A DNA stretch of 64,000 nucleotides from an uncultured Caulobacterales bacterium (GTDB lineage Bacteria > Pseudomonadota > Alphaproteobacteria > Caulobacterales > Caulobacteraceae): positions 1 through 64,000 of the forward strand of contig CAIMFV010000053.1 in NCBI GenBank assembly GCA_903840435.1, written 5' to 3'. This document shows, piece by piece, positions 8,268-17,962 of the stretch (positions are counted from its first letter, which is position 1; each line of letters begins with the position of its first letter). The notes below the pieces were generated by a model. It was not told where the DNA came from. It ran no database searches and was given only the letters and a program-made list of their open reading frames with translations. Position numbers and translations under genes: made by a program.

Positions 8268-9242
8268 ATGTCCCACGCCTCTACATCGGCGTCGAGCGCG
8301 CTTCCCGTCAATTTGGCCCTTGACGCCTGCCGTGTCACCGAGCTTGCCGCCATTGCCGCCGAACGCTTGGCCGGGCGCGGCGATGAAAAGGCTGCCGATC
8401 AGGTGGCGGTAGATGCCATGCGGACCGCGCTGAACAGCTTGGATATCGCGGGCCGGATCGTCATTGGTGAAGGCGAGCGCGATGAAGCGCCGATGCTCTA
8501 TATTGGCGAAGAGGTTGGAAAAGGCGGGGTTGGCGTCGATATCGCGCTCGATCCCCTCGAAGGCACCACTTTGACCGCCAAGGCCATGGCAAATGCCCTC
8601 GCGGTTGTGGCGTTTGCCCCGCGCGGCGGCATGCTGCATGCGCCCGACACCTATATGGACAAGATTGCGGTTGGCCCGGGCTATCCCGAAGGCGTGATCG
8701 ATCTTGACCGAACTGCTGCCGAGAATGTCACGGCGCTCGCCAAGGCCAAGGGCGTTTTGCCGAGCGAGATCACCGCCTGCGTGCTCGACCGCCCGCGTCA
8801 CAAGGATATTATTGCCAGCCTAAGGTCGGTGGGCGCGCGGGTGCATCTGATTTCGGATGGCGACGTCGCAGGCGTCATTAACACCTCTGACCCGACCACC
8901 GGCGTTGATATCTATATTGGCCAGGGGGGCGCGCCGGAGGGCGTTTTGGCCTGCGCCGCCTTGAAATGTGTCGGCGGACAATTCCAAGGGCGGTTGGTGT
9001 TTCGCAATGATGACGAAAAGGCCCGTGCGCGCCGCCTGGGCCTGAAGGACAGCGAATTTGACCGGAAATATAGCTTGAACGAGCTGGTCTCTGGCGATGC
9101 CGTGTTTTCAGCCACGGGCGTCACGGATGGCGCTCTGTTGGAAGGGGTTAAGCTGGTCGATGGCTATGTCCTTACCCATACGCTGGTCATGACCTCGGCC
9201 ACGGGCGAGGTGCGGACCGTGCGGACCAAGCGCAAGGCCTAG
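8268..9242 (+). CDS. glpX: Fructose-1,6-bisphosphatase class II
   Basis: GlpX hydrolyses fructose-1,6-bisphosphate in gluconeogenesis. The 324-residue protein shows the class II metal-site motifs VIGEGERDEAPMLY (near residue 65) and ALDPLEGTTLTAK (near residue 95), then DRPRHKDI and DGDVAGVI. Length is normal. It follows hom by 54 bp and is separated from recJ by a single base, so the three are probably cotranscribed. No other fructose bisphosphatase is seen in the window. Confidence 0.96.
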   Translation: MSHASTSASSALPVNLALDACRVTELAAIAAERLAGRGDEKAADQVAVDAMRTALNSLDIAGRIVIGEGERDEAPMLYIGEEVGKGGVGVDIALDPLEGTTLTAKAMANALAVVAFAPRGGMLHAPDTYMDKIAVGPGYPEGVIDLDRTAAENVTALAKAKGVLPSEITACVLDRPRHKDIIASLRSVGARVHLISDGDVAGVINTSDPTTGVDIYIGQGGAPEGVLACAALKCVGGQFQGRLVFRNDDEKARARRLGLKDSEFDRKYSLNELVSGDAVFSATGVTDGALLEGVKLVDGYVLTHTLVMTSATGEVRTVRTKRKA

Positions 9243-9243
9243 G

Positions 9244-11085
9244 ATGGCGTCGCAGGACGCGCCAAACCCCAGCGCATCAGACCCCTGCGCGCCAGCTTCG
9301 GCCTTTCTCGGCGTCGAGGCCTCGCTCAGCGGGCGTATGTGGCGGGAACGGCCGTCTGACCCTGCAAGCGTGCGCGGCCTCATGCGCGCGACCGGCTTGC
9401 CAGAACCTGTAGCGCGGGCGCTGGCCGGTCGGGGTCTGAGTGAAGCGACGGTGGCGGATTACCTTGACCCGACCCTGAAGCGCTTATTTCCAGACCCGTC
9501 TAGCTTTGCCGATATGGACCTCGCCGCTGAGGTGCTGTTGCGCGCCCTCGTCGCCAAGCAACGCGCGGTGATCTTTGCGGACTATGATGTGGACGGCGCC
9601 ACCAGTGCGGCGCTGTTGGTGCGCTGGTTTCGCGCCATGGGGGCCGCGCTCGAAATCTATGTGCCCGATCGCGAGAAAGAGGGCTACGGCCCAACGCCAG
9701 CCGTGTTTCGCAAGCTGAAGGCCGAGGGCGCAGACCTCGTCATCACCGTCGATTGTGGCGCAGCGGCTGAGCAGGCGCTCGCCTATGCCGCCGAGATTGC
9801 CCTGCCTGTGGTCGTCGTTGACCATCACCTGATGCGGGGAGGTGCGCCACCGGCGGCGGCGCTCGTCAATCCCAACCGGCCCGACGACCGGTCGGGCCAG
9901 GGCCATTTGGCAGCAGCGGGCGTCACCTTCGTCCTGCTGGCGGCGCTCAATCGACGGGCCCGCGCGCTCGGCCTGTTTGAAGCCCGCTCGGAGCCTGACA
10001 TTCGGGCTTGGCTCGATCTGGCGGCTGTTGGGGCCATTTGCGATGTGACCGCACTGACCGGCTTTAACCGGGCGCTAACAGCGCAGGGCTTGAAGGTGCT
10101 GTCGCGCTGGGAAAATCCGGGCTTTCGGGCTCTGGCAGACGTTGCGGGCGTCTCGGGCGAGGCGCAAGCCTATCATGCGGGCTTTATCTTAGGCCCGCGA
10201 ATCAATGCCGGCGGCAGGGTCGGGCGCTCAGATGTGGGCGCGCGGCTTTTGTCTACCGATGATCCTGCAGAGGCGCGCCTCTTGGCGGCGGAGCTCGACG
10301 ACTTCAATGGCCTGCGCAAAAGCCTTGAGGCGGAAACCCAGCGCGAGGCTGAGGCTGAGTTGGGTCTTGCGCCAACGGGGTCCGTCCTGATCGCAGCGCG
10401 TGACGGCTGGCGACCCGGCGTCGTCGGCATAGTGGCGGGCAGGTTGCGCGAAAGGTTTCGCCGCCCGGTGATCGTCATTGGTTTTGATCCAGAGACCGGC
10501 CTTGGCAAGGGGTCTGGCCGCTCGCAACCCGGTGTCAATCTGGGTCGCGCGGTGCAAGCCGCGTTTGATGAGGGCCTGTTGATCTCCGGCGGGGGGCACG
10601 CCATGGCGGCTGGCTTGACGGTGGCGCGCGACAAGCTCGACGCCTTGCGCGGCTTTCTCAATGCCCGCCTGCTAGATGAGACCGAAGCCGCCACAGCGGC
10701 AGATGCTGTGGAAATCGACGGCCTGTTGCAGGTCGCCGCCGCCGATGCTGCCCTTTTGCAGGCCTTTTCCCCCTTAGCGCCCTATGGTCCGGGCAATCCT
10801 GAACCGATGTTTGCCTTTGCCGATGTCCGCCCTGAGCGCGCCATGGCCATGCGCGGCGGTCACGTGCGGTGCGAGCTTTCGGATGGCTCTGGCACAAGGT
10901 TACGCGCGGTCGCTTGGCGGGCGGCAGAGACTGAGCTTGGACGGCGGCTCCTCTCCGGCGAGGGGGGGCTCTTGGTGGCAGGACGGTTGAAGCCGGACAC
11001 CTGGCAGGGGCGAAACAGTGTGCAGTTGGAAATCGATGATGTCGCCGATCCGCGCCGCGTCAGTGGGAATTCGGCACTGAAATGA
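9244..11085 (+). CDS. recJ: Single-stranded-DNA-specific exonuclease RecJ
   Basis: RecJ degrades single-stranded DNA 5' to 3' in mismatch repair, base excision repair and RecF-type recombination. The 613-residue protein has the DHH phosphoesterase motifs: FADYDVDGA at residues 111-119, VDCG near residue 169 and VVDHH at 191-195. The DHHA1 motif GGGHAMAAG lies near residue 450 and the RecJ OB fold is at the C-terminus. Length is slightly above E. coli RecJ (577). The start codon lies one base after the glpX stop. It is followed by tRNA-Glu. Confidence 0.97.
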   Translation: MASQDAPNPSASDPCAPASAFLGVEASLSGRMWRERPSDPASVRGLMRATGLPEPVARALAGRGLSEATVADYLDPTLKRLFPDPSSFADMDLAAEVLLRALVAKQRAVIFADYDVDGATSAALLVRWFRAMGAALEIYVPDREKEGYGPTPAVFRKLKAEGADLVITVDCGAAAEQALAYAAEIALPVVVVDHHLMRGGAPPAAALVNPNRPDDRSGQGHLAAAGVTFVLLAALNRRARALGLFEARSEPDIRAWLDLAAVGAICDVTALTGFNRALTAQGLKVLSRWENPGFRALADVAGVSGEAQAYHAGFILGPRINAGGRVGRSDVGARLLSTDDPAEARLLAAELDDFNGLRKSLEAETQREAEAELGLAPTGSVLIAARDGWRPGVVGIVAGRLRERFRRPVIVIGFDPETGLGKGSGRSQPGVNLGRAVQAAFDEGLLISGGGHAMAAGLTVARDKLDALRGFLNARLLDETEAATAADAVEIDGLLQVAAADAALLQAFSPLAPYGPGNPEPMFAFADVRPERAMAMRGGHVRCELSDGSGTRLRAVAWRAAETELGRRLLSGEGGLLVAGRLKPDTWQGRNSVQLEIDDVADPRRVSGNSALK

Positions 11086-11159
11086 AGAAATTGACGTCGT
11101 GCCCCTCACGCGGGGTTGCGTCGGCAAAAAAGCCTTTGTATATCGCTCGTCCCGCGCAG

Positions 11160-11234
11160 GCGCCCTTCGTCTATCGGTTAGGACACCAGATTTTCATTCT
11201 GGGAAGAGGAGTTCGATTCTCCTAGGGCGTACCA
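11160..11234 (+). tRNA. tRNA-Glu (anticodon TTC)
   Basis: A 75-base cloverleaf with acceptor GCGCCCT pairing AGGGCGT (terminal G-U), D arm GTCT...AGGAC, anticodon stem CCAGA/TCTGG around loop TTTTCAT (anticodon TTC), T arm with TTCGATT, discriminator A and an encoded CCA. The G1-U72 pair is usual for alphaproteobacterial tRNA-Glu. Glutamyl-tRNA synthetase, which charges it, is encoded at 56-57.8 kb. Confidence 0.96.
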
Positions 11235-11245
11235 AGCGGTCTTTC

Positions 11246-11266
11246 CATGCCCCCTGGTGGGGCGTG
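11246..11266 (+). terminator. Stem-loop just after tRNA-Glu
   Basis: CATGCCCC-CTGGT-GGGGCGTG forms an 8-bp stem (one G-U) with a 5-base loop, 12 bases after the tRNA. There is no T-run, so it may be a processing or pausing signal rather than a true intrinsic terminator. Confidence 0.35.
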
Positions 11267-11363
11267 ATGGCCCCCCAAAACCTCTAATAACGCACTCGTA
11301 ACCCGGCCCGCGACGACTCGACGCATGCCGACTGTTCGCCATTCGCTAGCTGTTTCTCGATTG

Positions 11364-11383
11364 TAATACTACTCTAGGTATTA
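11364..11383. promoter_or_regulatory. Inverted repeat in AT-rich leader of the cold-shock gene
   Basis: TAATAC-TACTCTAG-GTATTA is a perfect 6-bp inverted repeat, 40 bp before the chosen start of the double cold-shock gene. The surrounding ~40 bp (TTAATTAATAATCCTGATTA) is far richer in A/T than the rest of the region. It could be an operator, part of the promoter, or a temperature-responsive leader structure; the sequence alone does not decide. Confidence 0.3.
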
Positions 11384-11423
11384 ATTAATAATCCTGATTA
11401 GGCCTTTTTTGGGTGCGGGCGAG

Positions 11424-11990
11424 ATGGTTAGCGTTGAATATCAGTTTGATTACCCGGATGAACCGGTTGTGGCCCTCGAAGGACATGTGAAGTGGTTCGA
11501 TCCGGGCAAGGGATACGGATTTATCGTGCCCGAAAACCCAAGTTTGACCGAAACGCGCGACGTCTTGTTACATATTTCAAGCTTGCGCGACATCGGCCGT
11601 GAGGATGTGCCGGAGGGCGCACGGGTCGACTGCATCGCCGCCCTTCGACCCAAGGGCTGGCAGGTGGTGGCCGTTCGGGTCCTGGATGAAACGACGGCGG
11701 TGACGCGCCCGCGCGATAAGCTGGCCAAGACCACGCTTCGGCTCGTGCCACGGCCAAGGACCCCGGCCAGCCTGGAGGGGGAGGCGCTGGACTGTCAGCG
11801 TGCCGTGGTCAAATGGTTTAACCGATCGAAGGGCTATGGCTTCCTCGTCCGCGACAACCAGCCCGGTGACGTCTTCATCCATGTCGAAACCCTGCGCGAT
11901 TTTGGCCTCGACGACCTCGCGCCGGGAGATGTGCTCTGGGTCCAGGTGGACGAAGGGCCGAAGGGCGCGGTGGCTGTCGGCTTAAGGTGA
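11424..11990 (+). CDS. Double cold-shock-domain protein
   Basis: A 188-residue nucleic-acid-binding protein with two cold-shock domains, the arrangement of alphaproteobacterial long CSPs such as Caulobacter CspC/CspD. Domain 1 (about residues 18-90) has [15 protein letters not shown] and DVLLHI; domain 2 (about 123-188) has [16 protein letters not shown] and DVFIHV. These are the RNP1 and RNP2 motifs. A basic ~30-residue linker joins them. The ATG at 11424 is preferred to a TTG at 11409; neither has a textbook Shine-Dalgarno. The AT-rich leader with inverted repeats suggests post-transcriptional or temperature control, as known for the family. Confidence 0.92.
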   Translation: MVSVEYQFDYPDEPVVALEGHVKWFDPGKGYGFIVPENPSLTETRDVLLHISSLRDIGREDVPEGARVDCIAALRPKGWQVVAVRVLDETTAVTRPRDKLAKTTLRLVPRPRTPASLEGEALDCQRAVVKWFNRSKGYGFLVRDNQPGDVFIHVETLRDFGLDDLAPGDVLWVQVDEGPKGAVAVGLR

Positions 11991-12084
11991 GGACGGCGGC
12001 CTCGCGGTTTCCGACACAGGCTTGTCAATCAACCCCGGCCTAGGGCAAGACTGGGCGCATCAATTTCGTGAAGGGTTTGGTTCG

Positions 12085-12597
12085 ATGCGCCGTCGCGTCC
12101 AGAGTTTTGTTCTTGGCCTTGCCCTCATTGTCGCGGTGGGGGTGATGGCCTCGCTGGGGGCGCGGGTCCTGGCCGAGCCGATGACGGGAGAGCCGCAGCA
12201 TCTAGCGATGGAGACCCTGACCATCTCCACCCATGACGGCGCGCGACGTTTTCATGTCCAGGTGGCAAACACCGAAGAGACCCGTGAAAAGGGCCTGATG
12301 TTTCGCCGCGCCATGCCCGCAGATGAAGGCATGATTTTCGATTTCTTCGCGCCGCAGCCTGTCTCCTTCTGGATGCGCAACACCTGGATCGGGCTCGACA
12401 TTATTTTCATCGACGGCGAGGGACGGGTGATCAACGTTGCCGCCAATGCTCGGCCCATGGATGAAACGCCCCTCTCATCGCTCGGCCCCGCCCGCGCCGT
12501 TTTGGAACTGAACGCAGGCGAAGCGCGCCGGTTGGGAATTCAACCCGGCGACCTCGTCTCGGACGACCAAATCTTCAAATCCAGGCGGATGAATTAG
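12085..12597 (+). CDS. DUF192 exported protein
   Basis: A 170-residue protein with an N-terminal signal or anchor (MRRRVQSFVLGLALIVAVG) followed by a DUF192 domain: EKGLMFRRAMPADEGMIF, PVSFWMRNTWIGLDIIFID, and the C-terminal VLELNAGEARRLGIQPGD. The biochemical role of the family is not established. The ATG at 12085 is chosen because GAAGGG lies nine bases upstream and the signal sequence then begins correctly; the frame is open to 12022. It follows the cold-shock gene by 94 bp and precedes tRNA-Pro. Confidence 0.9.
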   Translation: MRRRVQSFVLGLALIVAVGVMASLGARVLAEPMTGEPQHLAMETLTISTHDGARRFHVQVANTEETREKGLMFRRAMPADEGMIFDFFAPQPVSFWMRNTWIGLDIIFIDGEGRVINVAANARPMDETPLSSLGPARAVLELNAGEARRLGIQPGDLVSDDQIFKSRRMN

Positions 12598-12691
12598 CGG
12601 CGTTCGAACTAATTTCGTCATTCGGGCCTCTTCAGCCCGAGGATTGGTTGCTCTTCGCCCCTGACCGTGGCAAAGCGAGCGCCGTGAGTTA

Positions 12692-12768
<77 letters not shown>

Positions 12769-12837
12769 CTTCCCACCTTGACCGCCCCTTTTTCAGTTCT
12801 AAGGAGGAAGGGGTCTTTCCGAATCTGAGGCGCAGCC

Positions 12838-13143
12838 ATGTTCGCCCGCATTTATCGCCCCTCAAAAACCGCCATGCAGTCGGGCCGCGCCAAGGCGCAA
12901 GACTGGGTTCTCGAATTTGCGCCTGCATCCGCTCGCACCCCCGACCCTTTGATGGGGTGGGTGTCGTCTTCAGACATGAACGCGCAGGTGAAGCTGAAGT
13001 TCGACAGCGAAGATGCTGCGGTAGCCTACGCCAAAACCCACGGCATTCCGTTTCGCGTCTCCGAACCCAAGACGCCAAAGAAGATCATCAAGGCCTATGC
13101 GGATAATTTCTCTGCCACGCGCCGCGAGTCCTGGACCCATTAG
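12838..13143 (+). CDS. ETC complex I subunit, NDUFS4-like
   Basis: A 101-residue protein of the NDUFS4 (18-kDa/AQDQ) family, an accessory subunit of NADH:ubiquinone oxidoreductase in mitochondria and alphaproteobacteria. Landmarks are ARIYRPSKTAMQSGRA at the N-terminus, WVLEF, GWVSSSDMNAQVKLKF, and AVAYAKTHGIPF toward the C-terminus. Length matches alphaproteobacterial members. It lies between tRNA-Pro and tRNA-Arg, away from the nuo operon, as often seen in this class. It is probably soluble at the matrix-like arm of complex I. Confidence 0.93.
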   Translation: MFARIYRPSKTAMQSGRAKAQDWVLEFAPASARTPDPLMGWVSSSDMNAQVKLKFDSEDAAVAYAKTHGIPFRVSEPKTPKKIIKAYADNFSATRRESWTH

Positions 13144-13155
13144 ACCTTCCCGTCA

Positions 13156-13232
13156 GCGTCCGTAGCTCAACCGGATAGAGCACTCGCCTTCTAAGCGAGC
13201 GGTTGCAGGTTCGAGTCCTGCCGGACGCGCCA
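13156..13232 (+). tRNA. tRNA-Arg (anticodon TCT)
   Basis: A 77-base cloverleaf: acceptor GCGTCCG pairing CGGACGC, D arm AGCTCAACCGGATAGAGC, anticodon stem CTCGC/GCGAG around loop CTTCTAA (anticodon TCT), T arm GCAGGTTCGAGTCCTGC, discriminator G and encoded CCA. It starts 13 bases after the stop of the NDUFS4-like gene. Confidence 0.97.
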
Positions 13233-13281
13233 GGGGATTTGGGACACGCCCTGCAGGCGAGTGCGCCCGTCGGGTCTGGGA

Positions 13282-14448
13282 TCAGCGCAGAACCTGAAAC
13301 GCGTCCTCAATATCGGCCACCAGGTCGTCAGGGTTTTCCAGGCCGATGTGCAAGCGCACCAGCGGCCCTGACGAAAACGGCTTTCCGGCTCGGCGGGGCT
13401 TGGCCGGGACGACAAGGCTCTCAAAGCCTCCCCATGAAAATCCAAGCCCAAACAGGCTAAGTCCCTCCATGGCCGCCACAACCTTGTCGGCGGGCGCGGG
13501 GTGGAGGTCGAGGGTAAAGAGGCTGCATGCCCCGGTGAAATCGCGCTGCCACAGCCCATGGCCGGGATCGCTGGGCAGGGCCGGATAGAGCACCCGCGCC
13601 ACCGCGGGATGGGTTTCGAGCCATCGGGCAATCTTCAGCGCGCTGGCGGCTTGGCTGTGGAAGCGCGCGGGCAGGGTGCGCAAACCGCGCAAGCCGAGAT
13701 AGGCGTCCTCGCCGGAAACGCCAAAGCCTGCGTCGATCATGGTGCGCTTCAACAGCGCCTCGAGCTTGGCGTCGCGCACGCAGACCGACCCTAAAAACAC
13801 GTCCGAATGGCCGCAGACATATTTGGTCAGGGCCTGGATCGACATATCGACCCCGTGGTCGAGGGGTTTGAACACCAGGCCCGCCCCCCAGGTATTATCA
13901 ATCAGGGTCAATATCCCCCTGTCGCGCGCCAACTTGGCGACGGCCGGAACATCGACCATTTCAAAGGTAAGGGAAGACGGGCTTTCAAGCAGGAGCGCCC
14001 GGGTCGAGGGCGGCGCCAAGGCTAAAATCTCTTCTGGCGCGGCTGTGGCGGGATAATAGACCACGCTGACGCCAAAGCGCGTCAAGAAGCTCTCACAGAA
14101 GTTGCGCACCGGGTCGTAGACCCCGTCGGTGACCAGCAAGGTGTCGCCCGCATGCAGGACCGACATCAAGGCTCCGGTGACCGCGGCGAGGCCAGAGCCA
14201 TAGAGCTGGCAAAATTCTGCGCCTTCCAGCTCACACATGCCCGCAGCAAAAGCCTTTTGGCTGGCAAGGCCTTGGCGGCCATAGGTCGGCTTGTCGGCGG
14301 CATAGAGGCCCTGGACATCAGCCGCCAGCACGGTTGAGCCCCGTTGGATGGCCGGTGCGACGGTCTCGGCTGGCAGGGTGGCGCCAGCGCCCGCCGCCGC
14401 ATGGGCAAGGCGGGTTTCAGTGGCGAGGTTAGGTCGACGAACGGTCAC
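13282..14448 (-). CDS. metC: Cystathionine beta-lyase
   Basis: This PLP enzyme cleaves cystathionine to homocysteine, pyruvate and ammonia in methionine synthesis. The 388-residue protein is a Cys/Met-metabolism fold: YGRQG near residue 56, LYGSGLAAVT near 82, DNTWGAG (Asp184, PLP ring contact) and the Schiff-base Lys209 in SIQALTKYVCGHSD. The TKYVCGHSD form and IDNTWG favour beta-lyase over gamma-synthase or gamma-lyase. It starts at a GTG 6 bp after sseA, so the two sulfur genes probably form an operon. Some members also act as cysteine desulfhydrases. Confidence 0.92.
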   Translation of the reverse strand: MTVRRPNLATETRLAHAAAGAGATLPAETVAPAIQRGSTVLAADVQGLYAADKPTYGRQGLASQKAFAAGMCELEGAEFCQLYGSGLAAVTGALMSVLHAGDTLLVTDGVYDPVRNFCESFLTRFGVSVVYYPATAAPEEILALAPPSTRALLLESPSSLTFEMVDVPAVAKLARDRGILTLIDNTWGAGLVFKPLDHGVDMSIQALTKYVCGHSDVFLGSVCVRDAKLEALLKRTMIDAGFGVSGEDAYLGLRGLRTLPARFHSQAASALKIARWLETHPAVARVLYPALPSDPGHGLWQRDFTGACSLFTLDLHPAPADKVVAAMEGLSLFGLGFSWGGFESLVVPAKPRRAGKPFSSGPLVRLHIGLENPDDLVADIEDAFQVLR

Positions 14449-14454
14449 GCGGGG

Positions 14455-15309
14455 TTAAGCTCCAACACTGATCGGCGCATCGGCCAGCGCGCCCCATTCG
14501 GTCCACGAGCCGTCATAGACGGGGACCCGCGAAATCCCGAGCCGAAAGAGCGCCAAGGCGAGGACGGAAGCGGTGATGCCAGAGCCACAGGTGGTGACAA
14601 TGGGGCGGGCGAGGTCCAGCCCTGCGCGCTCAAATACGGGGCGAAGCTCATCAGCGGACTTCATCACGCCATCGGCATGAAAAACCTCACCGACCGGAAG
14701 GTTGAAGGCGCCCGGCATATGTCCAGACCTTAAGCCCTCGCGCGGCTCAGGCGCTTCGCCGCGAAACCGGGCTGCGGCGCGGGCATCGAGTACCTGGTCT
14801 TGGCCCATCGCGACAATACGGCGCATCTGGGCCAGGTCGCGCACCAAATCGGCGTCGCGGCGGGCGGTGAAATGCCGGGGGCTGGGCGAGGGTGGGCGAT
14901 CATCCACCGGCCGGCCCTCTGCCAGCCATTTGGCCAGCCCACCGTCCAGCACCTTGACGTCGGCATGGCCCATGACGCGAAAGGTCCACCAGACCCGGGC
15001 GGCGCCGAAGGAGCCTGGAGCCTCGTAAACAATGATCCGCGACCCATCGCCGAGCCCAAGCTTTTGGACGCGGGATGAGAATTTTACCGGCGAGGGCAAC
15101 ATATGCGGCAGGGATTGGTCCGTATCGGCGATCTCATCAATGTCGAAGAAGACCGCGCCTGGAATGTGCTGCGCGCTAAACTCAGCCCGGGCGTCCCGCC
15201 CGGTGCTCGGCATGAACCAGCTGGCATCGACAATGCGAACATCGGGCGCGGTCAGGTGATCCGCTAACCAATCTGTGGTGACTAGGGGATCTGCGATCTC
15301 GGTGCTCAT
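14455..15309 (-). CDS. sseA: 3-mercaptopyruvate sulfurtransferase (two-domain rhodanese)
   Basis: SseA transfers sulfur from 3-mercaptopyruvate to thiol or cyanide acceptors. The 284-residue protein has two rhodanese domains: an inactive N-terminal one (ARAEFSAQHIPGAVFFD near residue 41) and a C-terminal one with active-site Cys241 in the loop CGSGITA. That loop is the mercaptopyruvate type, unlike the CRKGVT loop of thiosulfate sulfurtransferases. The ATG at 15309 has a strong AAGGGAGGGG upstream. It is the first gene of an operon with metC. Confidence 0.94.
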   Translation of the reverse strand: MSTEIADPLVTTDWLADHLTAPDVRIVDASWFMPSTGRDARAEFSAQHIPGAVFFDIDEIADTDQSLPHMLPSPVKFSSRVQKLGLGDGSRIIVYEAPGSFGAARVWWTFRVMGHADVKVLDGGLAKWLAEGRPVDDRPPSPSPRHFTARRDADLVRDLAQMRRIVAMGQDQVLDARAAARFRGEAPEPREGLRSGHMPGAFNLPVGEVFHADGVMKSADELRPVFERAGLDLARPIVTTCGSGITASVLALALFRLGISRVPVYDGSWTEWGALADAPISVGA

Positions 15310-15416
15310 CTTGCCCCTCCCTTGGCTGCGCCCATGCCAAGCGCGTCTCTCAGCCTGTTGAACCTGAGGCCCGCGTCGCAATCAAGAGCGGATTAGCCTC
15401 AACGACGCGATGCGCC

Positions 15417-16925
15417 TCACGCGTCGGCGGCCTTTAGCGAGGCCAGTGCGTCGAGCGCGCGCTGCCGGGCATAGCTGTGATCGACGATCGGCAAGGGATA
15501 GGTTTCCCCAAGCCGAACGCCTGCGGCCTGAAGCACATTCGCCTCGGCAAGCCAGGGTGCGTGGAGAGCGCCGTTGGGCAATCGTGCCAACTCTGGGACC
15601 CAGCGGCGCACATAGCCGCCCTCGGCGTCGAATCGCTCGCCCTGGCCCATGGGGCTGAAGATGCGAAAATAGGGGGCGGCATCGGCGCCCGAACCTGCCA
15701 CCCATTGCCACCCTGCGGCATTATTGGCCCGGTCGGCATCCACCAGTGTGTCCCAGAAATGGGCTTCGCCGTCGCGCCAGTCGATCAGCAAGTGTTTGAC
15801 CAAAAAGGAGGCACAGATCATCCGTGCCCGGTTGTGCATATAGCCGGTGGTCCAAAGTTCGCGCATGCCCGCGTCAACCAGGGGATAACCGGTCTGGCCG
15901 CGTTTCCAGGCCCGCAACGCTTTTGGATCGCTCCGCCAGGGAAAGGCGTCATAGCTTGATTTGAACGCCCGCCGCTCGAGGTCTGGAAATTGATAGAGCA
16001 GGTGATGGCTAAATTCCCGCCAACCGATCTCGGACAAAAACTTATCGAGGCTCGCGCCAGCCTCGGGTCGGCGCTCCTGGGCGGCCATCACCGCCCGCCA
16101 AATCTGGCGCGTGCCAATCTCGCCAAAGGCCAAATGGGGCGAAAGCCTGGATGTTGCGGCGTCGGCCATATAGTCGCGCCGCGCGCCATATTGGTCAGCT
16201 GCCCGGTCGAGAAAGACTTGCAACGCGGTTTGGGCCCCCGCCTCGCCGGGACGCCAGTCGACAAACCCTTGCGACCAATCGGGATTTTGCGGCGAAAGGC
16301 GCCAGTCGGCCTTTGTTTCAGACGAAGGCCAGTGTGCCGGTGCGATCAACGTGTCGGACGTGGGCGCGGCGGGCGGGATCTGCATCTGCCCCCGTATCTG
16401 CCCCCGTGCGGCGCGCCAGAAGGGCGTAAAGACCTTGAACGGCTGGCCCGACCCATTGACGATCTCGAACGGTTCGACCAGCAGGGCGCTGTTGAAGCTT
16501 TTCACCTCAACACCTGCGGCGCGGAGCGTCGATTTCAGCTGGCTGTCACGGGCAATTTGATCGGCGGCATAGAGCCTGTTCCAATAGACGGCGTGGGCTT
16601 TCGTCTCCGCGACGAGGGCGAGCACCACCTTTGTCGCATCGCCTGAGCGTAAGATCAGCCGCGAACCCCGTGCGTGCAGGCTTTGCGCCAAGGCGTCCAG
16701 CGAGCGGTCAAGCCACCAGGCGCTCGCCGCACCGCGCGGTCTGCGCTCAGGCGACCGGTCATCGACAAGCACGGGAATCACGGGTCTGCCACTGGCGACC
16801 GCCGCCGCCAGCGCCGGATTGTCGCTGAGGCGCAAATCGTTGCGAAACCATACAAGAATCGGTCGGAGGGCCTCGCTCTGGCGCGTCGCATCCATCATTG
16901 TCGTGTTCGACCCTTGTTTCGCCAT
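15417..16925 (-). CDS. phrB: Deoxyribodipyrimidine photolyase (class I CPD type)
   Basis: Photolyase splits cyclobutane pyrimidine dimers using FADH- and blue light. The 502-residue protein has the N-terminal antenna domain ([16 protein letters not shown] near residue 24) and the C-terminal FAD domain with [44 protein letters not shown] and [18 protein letters not shown]. These are class I CPD landmarks. The start could be the ATG at 16925 or tandem ATGs at 16898/16895; none has a decisive ribosome site. It is divergent from kdsA across a very short gap, so the two promoters must lie close together or overlap the coding ends. Confidence 0.95.
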   Translation of the reverse strand: MAKQGSNTTMMDATRQSEALRPILVWFRNDLRLSDNPALAAAVASGRPVIPVLVDDRSPERRPRGAASAWWLDRSLDALAQSLHARGSRLILRSGDATKVVLALVAETKAHAVYWNRLYAADQIARDSQLKSTLRAAGVEVKSFNSALLVEPFEIVNGSGQPFKVFTPFWRAARGQIRGQMQIPPAAPTSDTLIAPAHWPSSETKADWRLSPQNPDWSQGFVDWRPGEAGAQTALQVFLDRAADQYGARRDYMADAATSRLSPHLAFGEIGTRQIWRAVMAAQERRPEAGASLDKFLSEIGWREFSHHLLYQFPDLERRAFKSSYDAFPWRSDPKALRAWKRGQTGYPLVDAGMRELWTTGYMHNRARMICASFLVKHLLIDWRDGEAHFWDTLVDADRANNAAGWQWVAGSGADAAPYFRIFSPMGQGERFDAEGGYVRRWVPELARLPNGALHAPWLAEANVLQAAGVRLGETYPLPIVDHSYARQRALDALASLKAADA

Positions 16926-16978
16926 TGTCTTTGGGCCACATGCGCACGAGCCATCGAGATTTAAAGCCCGGAGTGACC

Positions 16979-17875
16979 GTGGACCTGCCCGCTTCCTCAG
17001 AAACTGACCTGCAAAGCCAAGGCGCGGTTGCGCCCGCCGCAGTGATCGAAATCGCCACCGCTTCTGGGCCCGTGGTCAGAATTGGCAATGCCGTTCAACT
17101 CGCCTTCATTGCTGGCCCCTGCCAGATGGAGAGCCGCGCCCATGCTCTCGAAACCGCCCATGCCTTGAGGGAGATTGCGGCGCGCTTAGGGGTCGGCCTG
17201 ATCTACAAGACCTCCTTCGACAAGGCCAATCGCACCTCCGGGACCGCCCAGCGCGGCATTGGCTTGAAAGACGCCCTGCCGATCTTTGCCGAAATCCGCG
17301 AGGTCACCGGCCTGCCGGTTTTGACCGATGTCCACGAGATCAGCCAATGCGCCCCCGTGGCGGAAGCTGTGGACGTGCTGCAAATCCCGGCCTTTCTGTG
17401 CCGCCAGACTGACCTCTTGGTTGCCGCCGCCGTCACCGGGCGCGTCGTCAATGTCAAGAAGGGCCAGTTCCTCGCCCCCTGGGACATGAAAAACGTCATC
17501 GCCAAGATCAATGGTGCGGGCAATGCCAAGGCCATGGCCTGCGAGCGTGGGGTTTCGTTCGGCTACAACACCTTCATCTCGGATATGCGCGCCCTGCCTG
17601 AAATGGCCAAGATTGGCTGCCCGGTTGTCTTTGACGCCACCCACTCGGTGCAACAGCCGGGTAGTATGGGCGGCTCGTCGGGCGGTCAGCGCGAATATGT
17701 GCCCGTCTTGGCCCGTGCTGCCGTCGCCGTCGGTGTCGCCGCTGTGTTCATGGAGACCCATCCCGATCCTGACCACGCCCCGTCAGACGGTCCCAACATG
17801 GTTCCCTTGTCTGAGTTTGAAGCGCTGGCCGCTGAACTCTTGGCCTTCGACCGCCTTGCCAAGGCGCGAGCCTAG
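16979..17875 (+). CDS. kdsA: 3-deoxy-8-phosphooctulonate (KDO-8-P) synthase
   Basis: KdsA condenses phosphoenolpyruvate with arabinose-5-phosphate, the first committed step to the KDO of LPS. The ~298-residue protein has [12 protein letters not shown] (near residue 40), [57 protein letters not shown] and [12 protein letters not shown]. The Cys of GPCQ and the His/Glu/Asp set suggest the metal-dependent form. The frame is open upstream; the GTG at 16979 is chosen because GGAG ends five bases before it, while the ATG at 16940 has no such site. It heads the kdsA-hldE-hldD-DUF3089 block. Confidence 0.95.
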   Translation: MDLPASSETDLQSQGAVAPAAVIEIATASGPVVRIGNAVQLAFIAGPCQMESRAHALETAHALREIAARLGVGLIYKTSFDKANRTSGTAQRGIGLKDALPIFAEIREVTGLPVLTDVHEISQCAPVAEAVDVLQIPAFLCRQTDLLVAAAVTGRVVNVKKGQFLAPWDMKNVIAKINGAGNAKAMACERGVSFGYNTFISDMRALPEMAKIGCPVVFDATHSVQQPGSMGGSSGGQREYVPVLARAAVAVGVAAVFMETHPDPDHAPSDGPNMVPLSEFEALAAELLAFDRLAKARA

Positions 17876-17962
17876 CCTTGCCTGCGGCAATGCGTCCAGG
17901 CGCGCCCCCCTTTCCCCTCACCGTCCTCTCCCATAGGGGGTGTGATGGCTGAGAGGATGAAG

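Noticed and set aside
11160-11234. Unusual G1-U72 acceptor pair in tRNA-Glu
   Set aside because: This wobble pair is typical of alphaproteobacterial tRNA-Glu.
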